From Plakobranchus ocellatus (lineage: Eukaryota > Mollusca > Gastropoda > Plakobranchidae), in contig BLXT01005595.1 of the NCBI GenBank assembly GCA_019648995.1, positions 1,187,398 through 1,210,179 of the forward strand: 22,782 nucleotides of DNA. The letters are read 5' to 3'. Below the pieces are notes generated by a model, which made no database searches, was not told where the DNA came from, and saw only the letters and a program-made list of their open reading frames with translations. The translations under genes and the position numbers were made by a program. Below are positions 1 to 9,800 of this stretch, one piece after another. Numbering within the stretch: the first letter of the stretch is position 1; each line of letters begins with the position of its first letter.

Positions 1-308
1 TTAAAGAGTTCTCTTATGTATTCTGCCCACCTCTCTAAGATTTTTTCTTTATCGATTATGATATCGCCATTCTTTGCTTTTAGATACCCAGTTGATAAGA
101 ATGTTCTCTTTCCTGTGATTTCCTCAATGTTTCTATACATTGTTTGCGGTGCATGTTTTCGCTGCTGCTCTATCTCTTTACATTTCTCGTTGACCCAGTT
201 CTCTTTTGACATATTGCATTTTTCTTGCACTTTTTTGTGTATTTGCTCATATTTTTCTTTATTGCCCTTAGCACATCTCCTTTCCTCCATCATGTTTAAG
301 ATTTCTGT
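1..308 (-). pseudogene. LINE ORF continued in a shifted frame: endonuclease-RT linker
   Basis: After the frameshift near 308, the minus strand stays open to base 1 in a new frame. It starts with NTEILNMMEERR, is then lysine- and glutamate-rich and probably helical, and ends in WAEYIRELF at the left edge. A sequence of the type 'ERWAEYIxELF' is the usual lead-in to the reverse transcriptase of RTE/CR1-like LINEs, so the RT domain should follow immediately to the left. No stop codon interrupts this 100-residue stretch. Together with the intact endonuclease this suggests a fairly young copy broken by one small indel. Confidence 0.75.
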
Positions 309-1237
309 ATTGCCAGATCAAATTTGATGTTGGCGGAAGGTTTGCTATTTTTCTTTAGTTTTAATTTGAACTTGCCTACCACTGGGACATGGTCACTGTA
401 ACAATCCGCGCTTGGGTATGTTTTTGCCAATAGCAATGCGTTTCTATATCTTTTAGATATCATCATATAGTCTATCTGGTTTCTGGTCTCGTCACCAGGG
501 CTTTTCCATGTCCATTTTCTCCTTGGAGGTTGTTGAAACCATGTGTTTCCCACTATGATATTATTTGTCTGACACCATTCAATTAACTTCTCACCTCGCT
601 CATTTCTGATGCCCAGTCCATGTTTTCCTACAATATCATCTACTTTGTCTGTGCCTACTTTTGCGTTGAAATCACCCATGATTATGAGAGGATCCTGGGA
701 TTCGCATTGAGTCTTTGCTGTATCCAAATCATTGTAGAATTTGTCTAAATCTTCATCATTGCTATTAGCTGTTGGTGCATATACTTGTCTAATGTTAAGG
801 TCTACAGGTTTCCCTGCAATCTTCACCAAAAGGACACGGTCTGATAATGCCCAGTAACCTTTGATTGCTTTACTTATCGTCTGCTCTACAATGATACCTA
901 CTCCCTTTTCGCTTTCAGTCCCACCAGAGTATATAATCTCGTATCCACCTGATGTTAACTTTCCGGCACCTTTCCATCTAACCTCGCTCAAACCTAAGAT
1001 GTTCAATTTCATTCTTTCCATCTCTTGCTTGATGTTTTCCAGTTTTCTTTTTTGTAATAAAGTTCTGATGTTCCATGTTGCAATATTCAATTTGTCTTTC
1101 ATTTTGCGCGCAGTAGCTTGATGACGATCGGGTGTTACCTGTGGCACATAACTCTCCCTACCGGACGAGACTGGTATGCTTTTAAAGCAAGACCCTTCAT
1201 TTACATCGTTGTTGAAATTGATATTTGGAGTACACAT
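296..1237 (-). pseudogene. LINE ORF, endonuclease (EEP) domain, 313 codons, then frameshift
   Basis: This 313-residue frame is an endonuclease/exonuclease/phosphatase domain that in LINEs nicks the target DNA to prime reverse transcription. Visible motifs, in order: TWNIRT (Asn56), SEVRW (Glu85), VYAPT (Tyr153), IMGDFNAKVG (Asp189, Asn191), NQIDYMMISKR (Asp256) and YSDHVPV (Asp282, His283). The full catalytic set is therefore present. The likely true domain start is Met46, just before the first motif. The 45 residues before it have no recognised homology and may be leader read as protein. The frame stops at 296-298, but the protein continues in another frame from about position 308 leftwards, so the copy carries an indel and cannot make the full polyprotein. 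Confidence 0.85.
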
Positions 1238-1550
1238 GATTTTCTTTGCAAGTGTTACTCATAGTGGGTTGCAATTTCCTTCTATGAGGGCAGTGCCCAT
1301 ACTGGGTGGGTTGTCTCGGCCATTGTGCTATTCTAGCATCCTCTGCCCGACACAGCAAGAAGCAGACCAGTTCCAAAAATATTTTGGCTGCTCCACCCCT
1401 CATCCATCACCTGCCTGCCGTGATTTCACGTAACCCCGATTGGGGGGCTTAGTGGGTGCTCAATCTTGCCCAAGGATTTCCCACAGACTAGCGGAGGGAA
1501 GGAGGCACCTTACTTCTCCTGTTGGTGAAATGCTTTTCACCCCGCCACCC
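1238..1550 (-). other. 5' leader of the LINE
   Basis: GC-richer stretch upstream of the endonuclease frame on the minus strand. It includes a CGTGA/TCACG interrupted palindrome at 1420-1431 and the motif GGCAGGTGATGGATGAGG, which I recognise as typical of 5' regions of this LINE type in invertebrates. A 68-codon frame (1403 to 1197, minus) overlaps the start of the endonuclease frame and could be a small upstream frame. It has no recognised domain. Confidence 0.5.
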
Positions 1551-1556
1551 CTTTTA

Positions 1557-2478
1557 CAAGCTATCTCAAGAAATAATATTAGCATTGAGTAACAAGAGCA
1601 AAACATGGGTTCCTTTTGACATACCATTCTTCAAACAATAGAGAGATCTTAAACTCGTATTATAGCACAGGCACAATTTCTTGTATTTTCTTAGAGGTTT
1701 CTTTCGTTTGGTTTTTTTTTCTGTCATATTGTTTCTTTGCCTTTTTAACAATTATTGCACCCATTATCATCGTCTTCACAATCATCATCGTCATTATAAA
1801 TAATCAATAAAAAAAAATATTTCAAAAAATACAACACAAGACCAATAAGAAGAGAACACCTTAAAAACAGATTTTGAATTCCGTAATCAATTCCCTAATC
1901 TGCATAGCATAAAGTCTGTGTGTGATCGTTTGTGTCTGTTTTCGAGTGTGTCATATTTTTGTTGAATTTAGTTACTTTTTTGCGACAACTCCAATTCTCT
2001 TTTCTTAAAAACACATTGTTTGTGATGATTTACACTTTTTTTTTCTTAAATTCGGGCTTAATTCTATGCTTTTATATGGTTTTGTGTGATGCAGCCTTTC
2101 AAAGTATCACGCTTTAAGGCCCTGTATGATTCTTGAAGCAGTAACACATGCTGGAAGTTACGTGAATTTCTGTGCCACGAGACTGTCCTGTTCATTACTC
2201 TCAAACACAAAAGAAAATGGGGGATGATGGAAACACCATATTTATTACTATTAACTAATTTTAAAAACATGGGTTGAAAAGCCAAAGACTTACTTAGCGC
2301 ACACACCCTCCAAACCTGATGTGGTTTTAATAGTGGTCTATATGATATTCCACAGTCACATGTTTTGTTTCTCTCATTCTTCTTAAAAATCTAATTGTCT
2401 TTCTTTATCTCCCTTCTCTCTCCTTTCCAATCTGTCTTTTGCTTATCCTTCAACTATTTTAGTATCTACCTCCCCTTC
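1557..2478. other. Intergenic, no gene seen
   Basis: AT-rich DNA with long T and A tracts. Short open frames on both strands have no recognisable motifs, and their composition follows the T-rich or A-rich background. No RNA gene or clear repeat was identified. Confidence 0.6.
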
Positions 2479-2600
2479 CGGGGGGGATTTGTAGCGAATC
2501 AATCTATCCTGAGATCAGGGATCCTGTCACGAGTTCGAGCCGCGTCATCGGCGCTCTGGCTTGACGGAGAGCTGAAAGCCTGAGATCCCCTTGTTGTGGA
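2478..2600 (+). mobile_element. Possible tRNA-derived SINE fragment
   Basis: A GC-rich island in AT-rich DNA contains AGTTCGAGCC at about 2532-2541, which resembles a Pol III B box (GGTTCGANTCC) but is imperfect. An upstream segment (TAGCGAATCAATC) could be a degraded A box. It cannot be folded into a proper tRNA by eye. A local GC-rich relic of another kind is equally possible. Confidence 0.3.
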
Positions 2601-3537
2601 CAGGCGAGTAACACTAAATCCAAAAACAGTCTTGTTAGATTGCGACCCCTTTGCTTCTGCTATGCTGAATGAAATATTCCATGCAGTATTCCATCTAGCA
2701 AAGCGGGCTCGCGCGTAGGTGGGCTTCAGTCAGAACTCTTTTGGAGGCAGATCAAATGTTTTTTTTCTCAAATTACTGACTTCAGAGTTCAGAATTGTAT
2801 TCCTCGGTTGTTTGCTGTTCATGACCACAGTTATAGGTCGAGCTTGGTATCAGTTTGAACTTATGCATTTAGGAGCATTCAGCCTGTTGTGTCCAGTGTA
2901 GAAGTGTTAATTTTACTTCAGAGATGCCCATGCTGTCTGATTTGTGGAAGGAAACATGGCTCCAGCCCGAATTTAAGAAAAAAGACTCTTAAGCGTCTCT
3001 TGTCTTTGATATAAGAGCCTTAGGAGAAACTAGGCAAGACAAGCGCCTACATTGCTAGGTATTGACTGAGAGTGTTAATTTGCTTTCTACGCTTACATGG
3101 ATTAATGATTAACTGTTTCCCCTCTTTTTTAATCTGTTTAGGCAAACTAGCATGCTACGTTAGGTGGACAAAGCAGCATGCTACGTAAGGTTAGGCTTAG
3201 ATTAGCGATAGAGATTTAAAAAATCTAGATCCAGCCACTAGCCTGGAATTCAGTTTTCAAGAACTTTCTTCATTATTATTTTATTACCGCACTGTACTAT
3301 TTGCGTTAATTTTTGTTAAAACCAGTTTTTCTAGACCAACACGTGTGGCGCTAACCTATAACTAGGCACTGTCAAGACAGACCTAAATATTGGGGTTTTG
3401 AAACGGCGATAAACATGAACTACTGACACGATGACAGGTACGACCAAAAGCCGTAGCCGATTGGATCAACGAATCCTAGATTTTTCGCCAGAGGCCAATA
3501 TAACTTTTTAACACAGTAAGGCCGCTGGGTTAGAGGG
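2601..3537. other. Intergenic, no gene seen
   Basis: Mixed-composition DNA with no convincing coding frame. The only structure noted is a short direct repeat at 3149-3190, listed separately, and a weak CTTGTCT/AGACAAG inverted pair around 3000-3045. Confidence 0.55.
3149..3190. repeat. Two-copy 16-bp direct repeat
   Basis: AGCATGCTACGTTAGG (3149-3164) recurs as AGCATGCTACGTAAGG (3175-3190), with 15 of 16 bases identical and a 26-bp spacing. Each copy contains the palindrome AGCATGCT. Confidence 0.75.
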
Positions 3538-4335
3538 TTTGTGCCTTTGTGGTGTAGCCCGCATTGGGACAGTCTGGAGCAAAGGATAGTAGTGATGCTT
3601 GCATACGACCATCAAGAGTAGAGAGCAGAAGGATGAGGCTGCTGGGTTTGAAAATTTGTGGTGGAGCCTGCATAGGACCATCTGGAGCTGAGGAGAGTGG
3701 AAATGCTTGAATGCGACCAAAGAGAGCAGAGGTAATCGTGATGATTGCATAAGCTCAATCTTAGCTAGGGTTTAGTGGTGGACCTTGCATAGAACTATCT
3801 GGAGCAGAGGTTAAGGTTATGTTTTGGTTGAAGGTTTGGGTAATGCTTGTGTTAGAATGTATATCTCGAATAGATGGTAGCTGTGGAGTTTACATAGGAC
3901 CTTTTAAAACTGAGAGTAGTAGCTTGCAAAGGAACATTCGGAGAAGAGGGTAGGTAATGTTTGCGGTGGACTATCTTGAATAAGAGTTAGTGGTGAAGCA
4001 TGCATATAAAGCAGAGGTTTGTAGTAGTGATTTTGTAGGACTATCTGGAGCAGAGATTAATGATGGTGCTTGTCTAGGGCAATCTGGTTGAGAGGGAATA
4101 GTGGTGGCTTTGCATAAGACCATCTGGCGCAAATATTATTTATGAATCTGCATAGAACTATTTGGAGCAGAGTGTAGTGGTGAGCTTGCATTAGTGTTAC
4201 CTATTTCGTAGGACTGTCTGGAACAGAGATTAGTTGTAGTGCTTTCGTAGATCAAACATAAGTGGCGGATCTGCATAGAGATCTTTGGACTATCTGGAAC
4301 AGTGTAGTGGTGAGGACTTGCCTAGGACCACCATT
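3538..4335 (+). repeat. Strongly diverged minisatellite, unit about 39 bp
   Basis: About 18-20 decayed copies of one unit follow each other. The core reads roughly GTGGTGG-GCTTGCATAGGAC followed by CATCTGGAGCAGAGGTTA. Near-exact cores (TCTGGAGC or one or two changes) occur near 3573, 3681, 3798, 4041, 4083, 4123, 4161, 4217 and 4293. Their spacings are close to 39 or about twice 39, with some indels. The unit length is a multiple of three, so short periodic open frames arise on the minus strand (for example 3750 to 3508). I regard these as by-products, not genes. Confidence 0.8.
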
Positions 4336-5395
4336 AAGGTGAATTAGGTCCCTGTGGACGGCGAACTTGTCTTAAAATTTATTTGCAAGGTCTAGGCCTA
4401 TACTCACGGTTTCGATTCTATCAACAGTGCCTAAACCAACTTGGCCCCAAAAGCCCAGTATAACTATGTTATGAACGGCACGGAGGCAATTTTTTAGCAC
4501 CGTTTCCGAAATTCCAGAGGTAACTATTGTCAATACATTGGCAATGCGTTTCCCGCATTTGAAATTCGAGGACTTCCTAAAATGAAGCGAAGAGATTGGT
4601 GTAATGCGATACTGACATTGCCTATTAGCGCGGGCTGTAGCGTGTATGACAGTAGGCCTATTACAAAAACACTCTATATAGGCTACTACTTGAGCATTCG
4701 CAATAACACAAAGGTGGCCCATCAAATCAATAAGCTATTGAGTTACAATTACCGTGCATTGTATTGTATTGCTCTTAAACTTCCATTTTACTATCAGTGA
4801 TCGCTCAGCATTGGTAGACTCGACAAACCAAGAGTCCAATCAATGCAATAGAGCGCCAGTGCAGAAAGTCGGGTGACTGAACTAGACTACACTCAAGAGG
4901 GTGGTGGGTCCAAAGAATCTCTGACTACATCTAGACTACATCAACGCTTAGGCTTAGTTCAGACCTAGATCTATATAATTATTTCCAAAGATACAACTAC
5001 GGTACGAAGGCCGAGGAGCCGGTCTCTCGTGTCTGAGTCTCAAACAGAGCATTGATCAGTGACAACCGAGTGCCAGTGACAACAAGCAAACGCAAGTAGG
5101 CTAATCTCGAAATTCTTTATTCCCATAATAAATTTGTGTGTGCAATATGTATTCATAGATCTAGAATGAAAATGAAGTCTAGGTTCTAAATCTAGACCTA
5201 AAATACACATAGCTGTTCACGTTTGCAATTTCAAGGCGAAACCTTATCAGTGAAAATTGTAAAGAAAACAATTTGAGGAGTCAGTCAATAAGTCAAGGGG
5301 AGCCCAGATTATAGAAATCGAAGGCTAGATTCAAAATCAAAATGATATATCTTCAGAATCTTGAATCTGATTTAGCCTAGCTTAGATCTAATCTA
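4336..5395. other. Intergenic, no recognised gene
   Basis: The longest frame is 117 codons on the minus strand (4725 to 4372). It is not low-complexity but has no domain I recognise, no splice or start context to support it, and no visible homology to the mobile elements here. It may be chance or a relic. From about 4960 onwards the motif TAGATC/TCTAGA becomes frequent. Confidence 0.45.
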
Positions 5396-5585
5396 GGTGT
5401 GGAGCAATGGCTTGCCTGGTAGGGCAGTTAACTACCAAGTGAAGGTCCGAGGTTCGAATCCCAGTCCGGACCCAACGAAAAAGTAAAATAGGCGCCGAGG
5501 AGAGCAATGGCAAACTATCTCATAAAATGCTGATGCAAAAAATGGCACTGGTGGAGGACTGCGGTCCCTATCAGTTTTCCTACTA
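5396..5585 (+). mobile_element. tRNA-derived SINE
   Basis: An internal Pol III promoter is visible: A-box-like TGGCTTGCCTGG (5408-5419, 10 of 12 to consensus) and a perfect B box GGTTCGAATCC (5451-5461), 31 bp apart as in tRNA genes. The region folds poorly as a tRNA (the T stem pairs only in part, and there is no proper acceptor stem), so a functional tRNA is unlikely. A non-tRNA tail follows, containing GAGAGCAATGGCAAACTATC and running to about 5585. The 3' limit and target duplications are not clear. Confidence 0.65.
5408..5461 (+). promoter_or_regulatory. RNA polymerase III A and B boxes of the SINE
   Basis: A box at 5408-5419 and an exact consensus B box at 5451-5461. The B box is intact, so TFIIIC binding is still possible. 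Transcription is not shown. Confidence 0.65.
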
Positions 5586-6803
5586 AAATGGACGGTCATT
5601 TCGATTATTTAACGCCAAGGGGTGTCGAACTACTACTAGATCTAGATCTACTTCGATATGTTTTTTTTTTTAATGATTCAGTGTTTCTTAAACGGCTGGC
5701 TCTATTTCTATTGAAATTAGAAAAAAAAATTTATTCTTACACCATCAACTACAGACAAAATGAAGTGGTAATATTTTAGATCTAGATTTAATATCTAGAT
5801 CTAGACACTGTTGACACTCGCTGCCCACCCACGGACGTCAAATAATCGAAATGGCCGATTTCCTCAGGTGGACAAAGTAGGGACCGTAGTGCTCCACCAG
5901 TGCCCAAAAAATAATCAGGACTGTACTCTTGTTTCCTTGATGCTTGGACCAAGCTTGGGACCCATATAGTTTTAAGATTCTAGAGAATCTAGATTCTAGA
6001 TCTAGATAGGGGCTCCAAGTGATAATCTGGGGACAGGCCCAACAACTAAATACCATCATAAGTTACCAATGAAATGAAGTGGTTACAAATGTGCTATAAT
6101 GAAAATATGCTACTTTCACACATATTATTTCCACAATTATCAGTAGCAGCACAAATGATTTGCCCTTATTGTAATAACAGTTTTTAGTAGCACTACTAGT
6201 CAGAATCAGTTTTGATGATCCAAGTAATGGTCACAGGAAGGGATTTGACACAGTTCTAAAGTACTTTAAAAGCGAGCCATTGTCTTATTTTTATAGCAGT
6301 GGTAGAGTCAGCAGAGACGCGGTTGTGAGGAATACATTAATAAATGTTCAAGCATGTTATCTATGCAGGATTAGTTGCAAAAAATACTGGTAATTATATA
6401 TACAGAAAAGAAAAAATTACAGGTAAAAAAATATGTTTTCCCTGCGTAATAAAAGTTACTGTAATGCAACAAAATTAAGGGGCGGGGGGGGGGAGGAGGG
6501 AGGAGACCATTAACATTTGAAAAAATATCTAGATTCCATTCTTCGTCTCTTTACTTTAAAAAATTGGGGGAGAGGGGAGAACAGTAAAAGCTCAAAACTT
6601 TTTTATCAGACAGCCTGAATTTTAATATATAGTTATTTCAATTCCCACTCTTAGATAATTTTGAAATTTATTTTAATATTTTTGACAAGTCCCCATTTTC
6701 TCATTTTTCCGTATTGTATGTTCAGTATGAGAATCTGGAATTTTTACTCTGCAAAAATGTATGAACCCTAATTGATTTACTGTTTCTTGATCACTTAGTG
6801 AAA
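5586..6803. other. Upstream region of HIBADH
   Basis: No coding exon was recognised. The region contains three clusters of TCTAGATC words (5636-5650, 5777-5805, 5975-6008) and a G-rich tract at 6479-6505. The HIBADH promoter and 5' untranslated region should lie here if the first coding exon is also the first exon. I see no clear TATA box or CpG island and cannot place the transcription start. Confidence 0.5.
6479..6505 (+). repeat. G-rich tract, possible G-quadruplex former
   Basis: A run of about 25 G with single C and A interruptions, including a block of 10 consecutive G, about 300 bp before the HIBADH start codon. A G-quadruplex is possible in sequence terms, but a functional role is only inferred from its position. 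Confidence 0.5.
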
Positions 6804-6879
6804 ATGGCCCGCGCAGTGTGCAAGATCTCAAAAAGAGCTTTTATGCTGTCATCGAGACCAGCAGTGAGAGATTTCTCAA
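6804..6879 (+). CDS. HIBADH: HIBADH coding exon 1 (mitochondrial presequence)
   Basis: Starts at ATG 6804 in a good context (A at -3, G at +4) and encodes 25 codons plus one base before the donor GTAAGT at 6880. The peptide starts MARAVCKISKRAF, has six Arg/Lys and one acidic residue, and ends VRDFS, which fits a matrix-targeting presequence. RDF-S matches the R-3 cleavage pattern for the mitochondrial processing peptidase, so cleavage after Phe24 is plausible. Upstream non-coding exons cannot be excluded. Confidence 0.85.
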
Positions 6880-9800
6880 GTAAGTTTTGGCCTTGAAGAC
6901 AAACGTTTTTTTTAGTACAGCCATTACAAAATATTCATATATTCCATTTAGGCATATGTCTAAAATGTTGTAGTCTGCTCGAAGTTGGTAAGTTGAGATT
7001 TGAAAATTAAATTGATGTTTTGAAGCATCTATAGGCATTTTTCAGCAGGGCAATATGAGTTAGTTGTTAACATTGTTAACATTATCCCCCATTTCTTTTT
7101 AAAGTGGGGGTAAAGGTAATCTTACAGTTTTTTTTTTTTTGAATCATTGGATAAATAATATAATGATTTATCTCCAGTATGCCCAACAGCCATGTGTCTC
7201 TATGGTTAAATTGTGATAAAAAAATGTTTTTTATAATCATTACATTGTGATGTTTGTAATGTCATTACAATGTAAGATATTTTGGGGAAAAATCTGGCAT
7301 AAAAGAATATGTTGCAAGCTTTAAAAAGAGCAATAATGAAGATTTTAAGTATTACCAGACACTATAAGATCTCCCAAGGGAAATTTGGATGAAAAAAAAA
7401 AAGATGATAATTGTGACAACTTTGCCTATATTTATTACACTTGCTTCTGTTGCAAAATGTGTTATTTTGTCTTTTTAAAATGTTGTTAAGGTGATACATA
7501 AGTTACATTATATTTTTTTATATACATTTATTTAAATAAATTGTACCAAGCTGCTTGTATCTTAGTTTGCCTGTTTTTGGTTCAGTCTCTATGAAATTAC
7601 AAAGGCAGCGGCACCAATCTTCATATTTTTTTTAATGAGTGCAATAATTGATCTTTGAATATTTTTTTTCAGGCTCATCTCCGACTTTTGTAAGTTGATC
7701 TCAATGTCTTTGTGTAAATGTCATCATAAAGAAGAGTGTGTAATTTCGATTCTGAAAAAATGAATCTTTTCAACATAAATCAAAAAATTGTGGGGTTTTT
7801 TGCCTTTAAACTCACTCAGCACCTGCCATGTATAGGTGCTCATGCGCTTGGGTCCTGTGAATTTAAAGGGTTAAAAGTGTTGTCTATATATTTATACACC
7901 AATATCCACAACATTTTTGCATGTAGTAAAACAAAAAACAGATATTTGCAATAAAACAAATTCTATGACAATTGCATGAATACTTTTTGTAGTGAATTTT
8001 GAAAAAATCTAAATTGAGGCTATGGAATTTTTGGGGGGAACTGCTTATAAAATAAATATGGCATATTAATAAAGATACTTGTCGTTATGGCTTTTTTTTC
8101 AGAGGAGATTTAGCCTTTTTTTTATTTACTTTTCCCTTACCCACAGTTTTCTCTTATATATATAATGATATATAAATAAGTGATTTTTTTACCTCTGGCC
8201 TATAATCAGGATCCATGTCTCCATCACTATTCTTCTATATCAGAATCAGGCCCAAAGACTTCAAAAGCATTTTTTCCTAACTCATGTCAACAATCTATGA
8301 GACCTAGATCTAGATATGTGCTACTTCTTCAAAATGTAGATGAAACTGAGGTTGGATAAGATAGAAACTAGGGTCTCAAGCCATTTTCACAGAATTTGCA
8401 GAATTTGGAGGAAAAAAATTCTTTAAATGCTTCTCGCAACCCATTTAGAAGCGGCTCAGAGAAACTTTTTGACTTCCCTGACTAGTTTAGGGAAAATCCC
8501 TCAGTGAGTTGAACAGTTTTCAGCAACACTTGGAATAATCTTGAGAGATTATTCTAATTTCTAGAGGTTTTTTTTTTTTTTGTTTCAAATTTTGAGTAAA
8601 AAAAAAAAGCAATAAGGCGAATTAACAAAGGAAAAATTTAAGGGCTTTGACCCCGTTTTGGCTTTAACCACATTTCATAAAGGATAGTTTACCACTGTGG
8701 TCAAGTTGTTTTTATGAAAGCTTATGCTTTAGGAGTATCGAATAAGCTTTGTTTCAAATTATTTCAACAAAATTATTTAATTTGAAACAGTAGTTCCTCA
8801 GTAATGTCACTATTATTATCATCGTTTCAGGGTTCACAACACACTGTGGGCTTTGTTGGACTTGGTAACATGGGAGGCCATATGGCAAGAAATCTTTTGA
8901 AGAAAGGCTACCCAGTTGTTGCATATGATTTATCACAGGAATCTCTTGCTGCACTCAAAAAGGATGGTGTGTAAAATATGTAAAAGCACCACAAATTGAG
9001 GCAATCTGAGATAGGAAGAAAAGATATAATGCTTGAACAGTTGTTATAATTCCTAATGGTGAACTCAGAAATCCTTGTATATATTTTCATTAGTTCTGAT
9101 ATACAGGTATCTGCAGTTTTCAATGTCATTACTTGTATACACGAAAATCCTTCAGCCCCTTTTTCTCAAGATTGCTTAAGTTATTGAAGATCTTATTTTT
9201 GCATAGCGCCATGCACATTTTTATTTCTGACATTGCATTTTGTGAAAATTGAGCTTGTTAGAATGCAAATCTATCATCATGAAAATTTCTTAGCTCCATG
9301 TTCTGGAAATTCCTTGTCTTAAGTGCTGAAGTTCTCAAGATCACCAACCATACACTGGTAAATAGTCTAATTTTCTAATTTTTGCAGGATTGTATTTTTT
9401 TTTACCATTAGTATCTCTATGATAAAAATACAAGCTCAGCTCAGAATATTTTTTTTTTAAATCTTACCACATGATTAATTTATTTGTCTTGAAGGAGAGG
9501 AATTCTCCTTTCCATTGGCAAACAAAAATGAGCATAAGCACTATCTTTCAAGAAAGAAAGTGTAAGGTATGGTATATTTCCTTTTATTCATTAATTATAA
9601 AAACAGTGGGAATTGCCTCAGATTTTTGGTGATTGTTATTGATGTATTAAATATAGTATCAACCTTTAGAGTTAAAATGGTGGCAATGACAAAACTACTT
9701 ACGTTTAAGAGTTTCACATGCCAGGCCTTAAATATTGAGAATCATTTAGATGACAGGCTACTTTTTGTGGGTACACGCAGCAACTAAGTTCATCCACATA

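Larger units (their letters stand above)
1..1550 (-). mobile_element. Non-LTR retrotransposon (LINE), 5' part, running off the left edge
   Basis: Read on the minus strand, this is a 5' leader (about 1550 to 1238), an apurinic-type endonuclease domain, then the linker that leads into the reverse transcriptase, which would lie left of base 1. The order and motifs match LINEs of the RTE-like group whose endonuclease is often labelled 'craniofacial development protein 2-like'. The clade is inferred from memory of the family, not from a tree. The right boundary near 1550 is where GC-rich leader sequence gives way to AT-rich DNA. I saw no clear target-site duplication, and the other end is outside the window. 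Confidence 0.8.

Noticed and set aside
3508..3750. 80-codon minus-strand frame with a periodic sequence
   Set aside because: It lies within the 39-bp minisatellite, whose unit is a multiple of three, so periodic open frames are expected without a gene.
4372..4725. 117-codon minus-strand frame
   Set aside because: No recognised motif, no supporting context, and no similarity by eye to mobile-element proteins in the window. Kept only as a note in the intergenic entry.
5401..5475. Possible functional tRNA gene around the B box
   Set aside because: The acceptor and T stems do not pair properly, and a SINE-like tail follows, so a tRNA-derived SINE is the better reading.
7240..7275. Small hairpin in intron 1
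   Set aside because: One 13-bp imperfect inverted repeat in AT-rich DNA is expected by chance and has no other support as an RNA gene.
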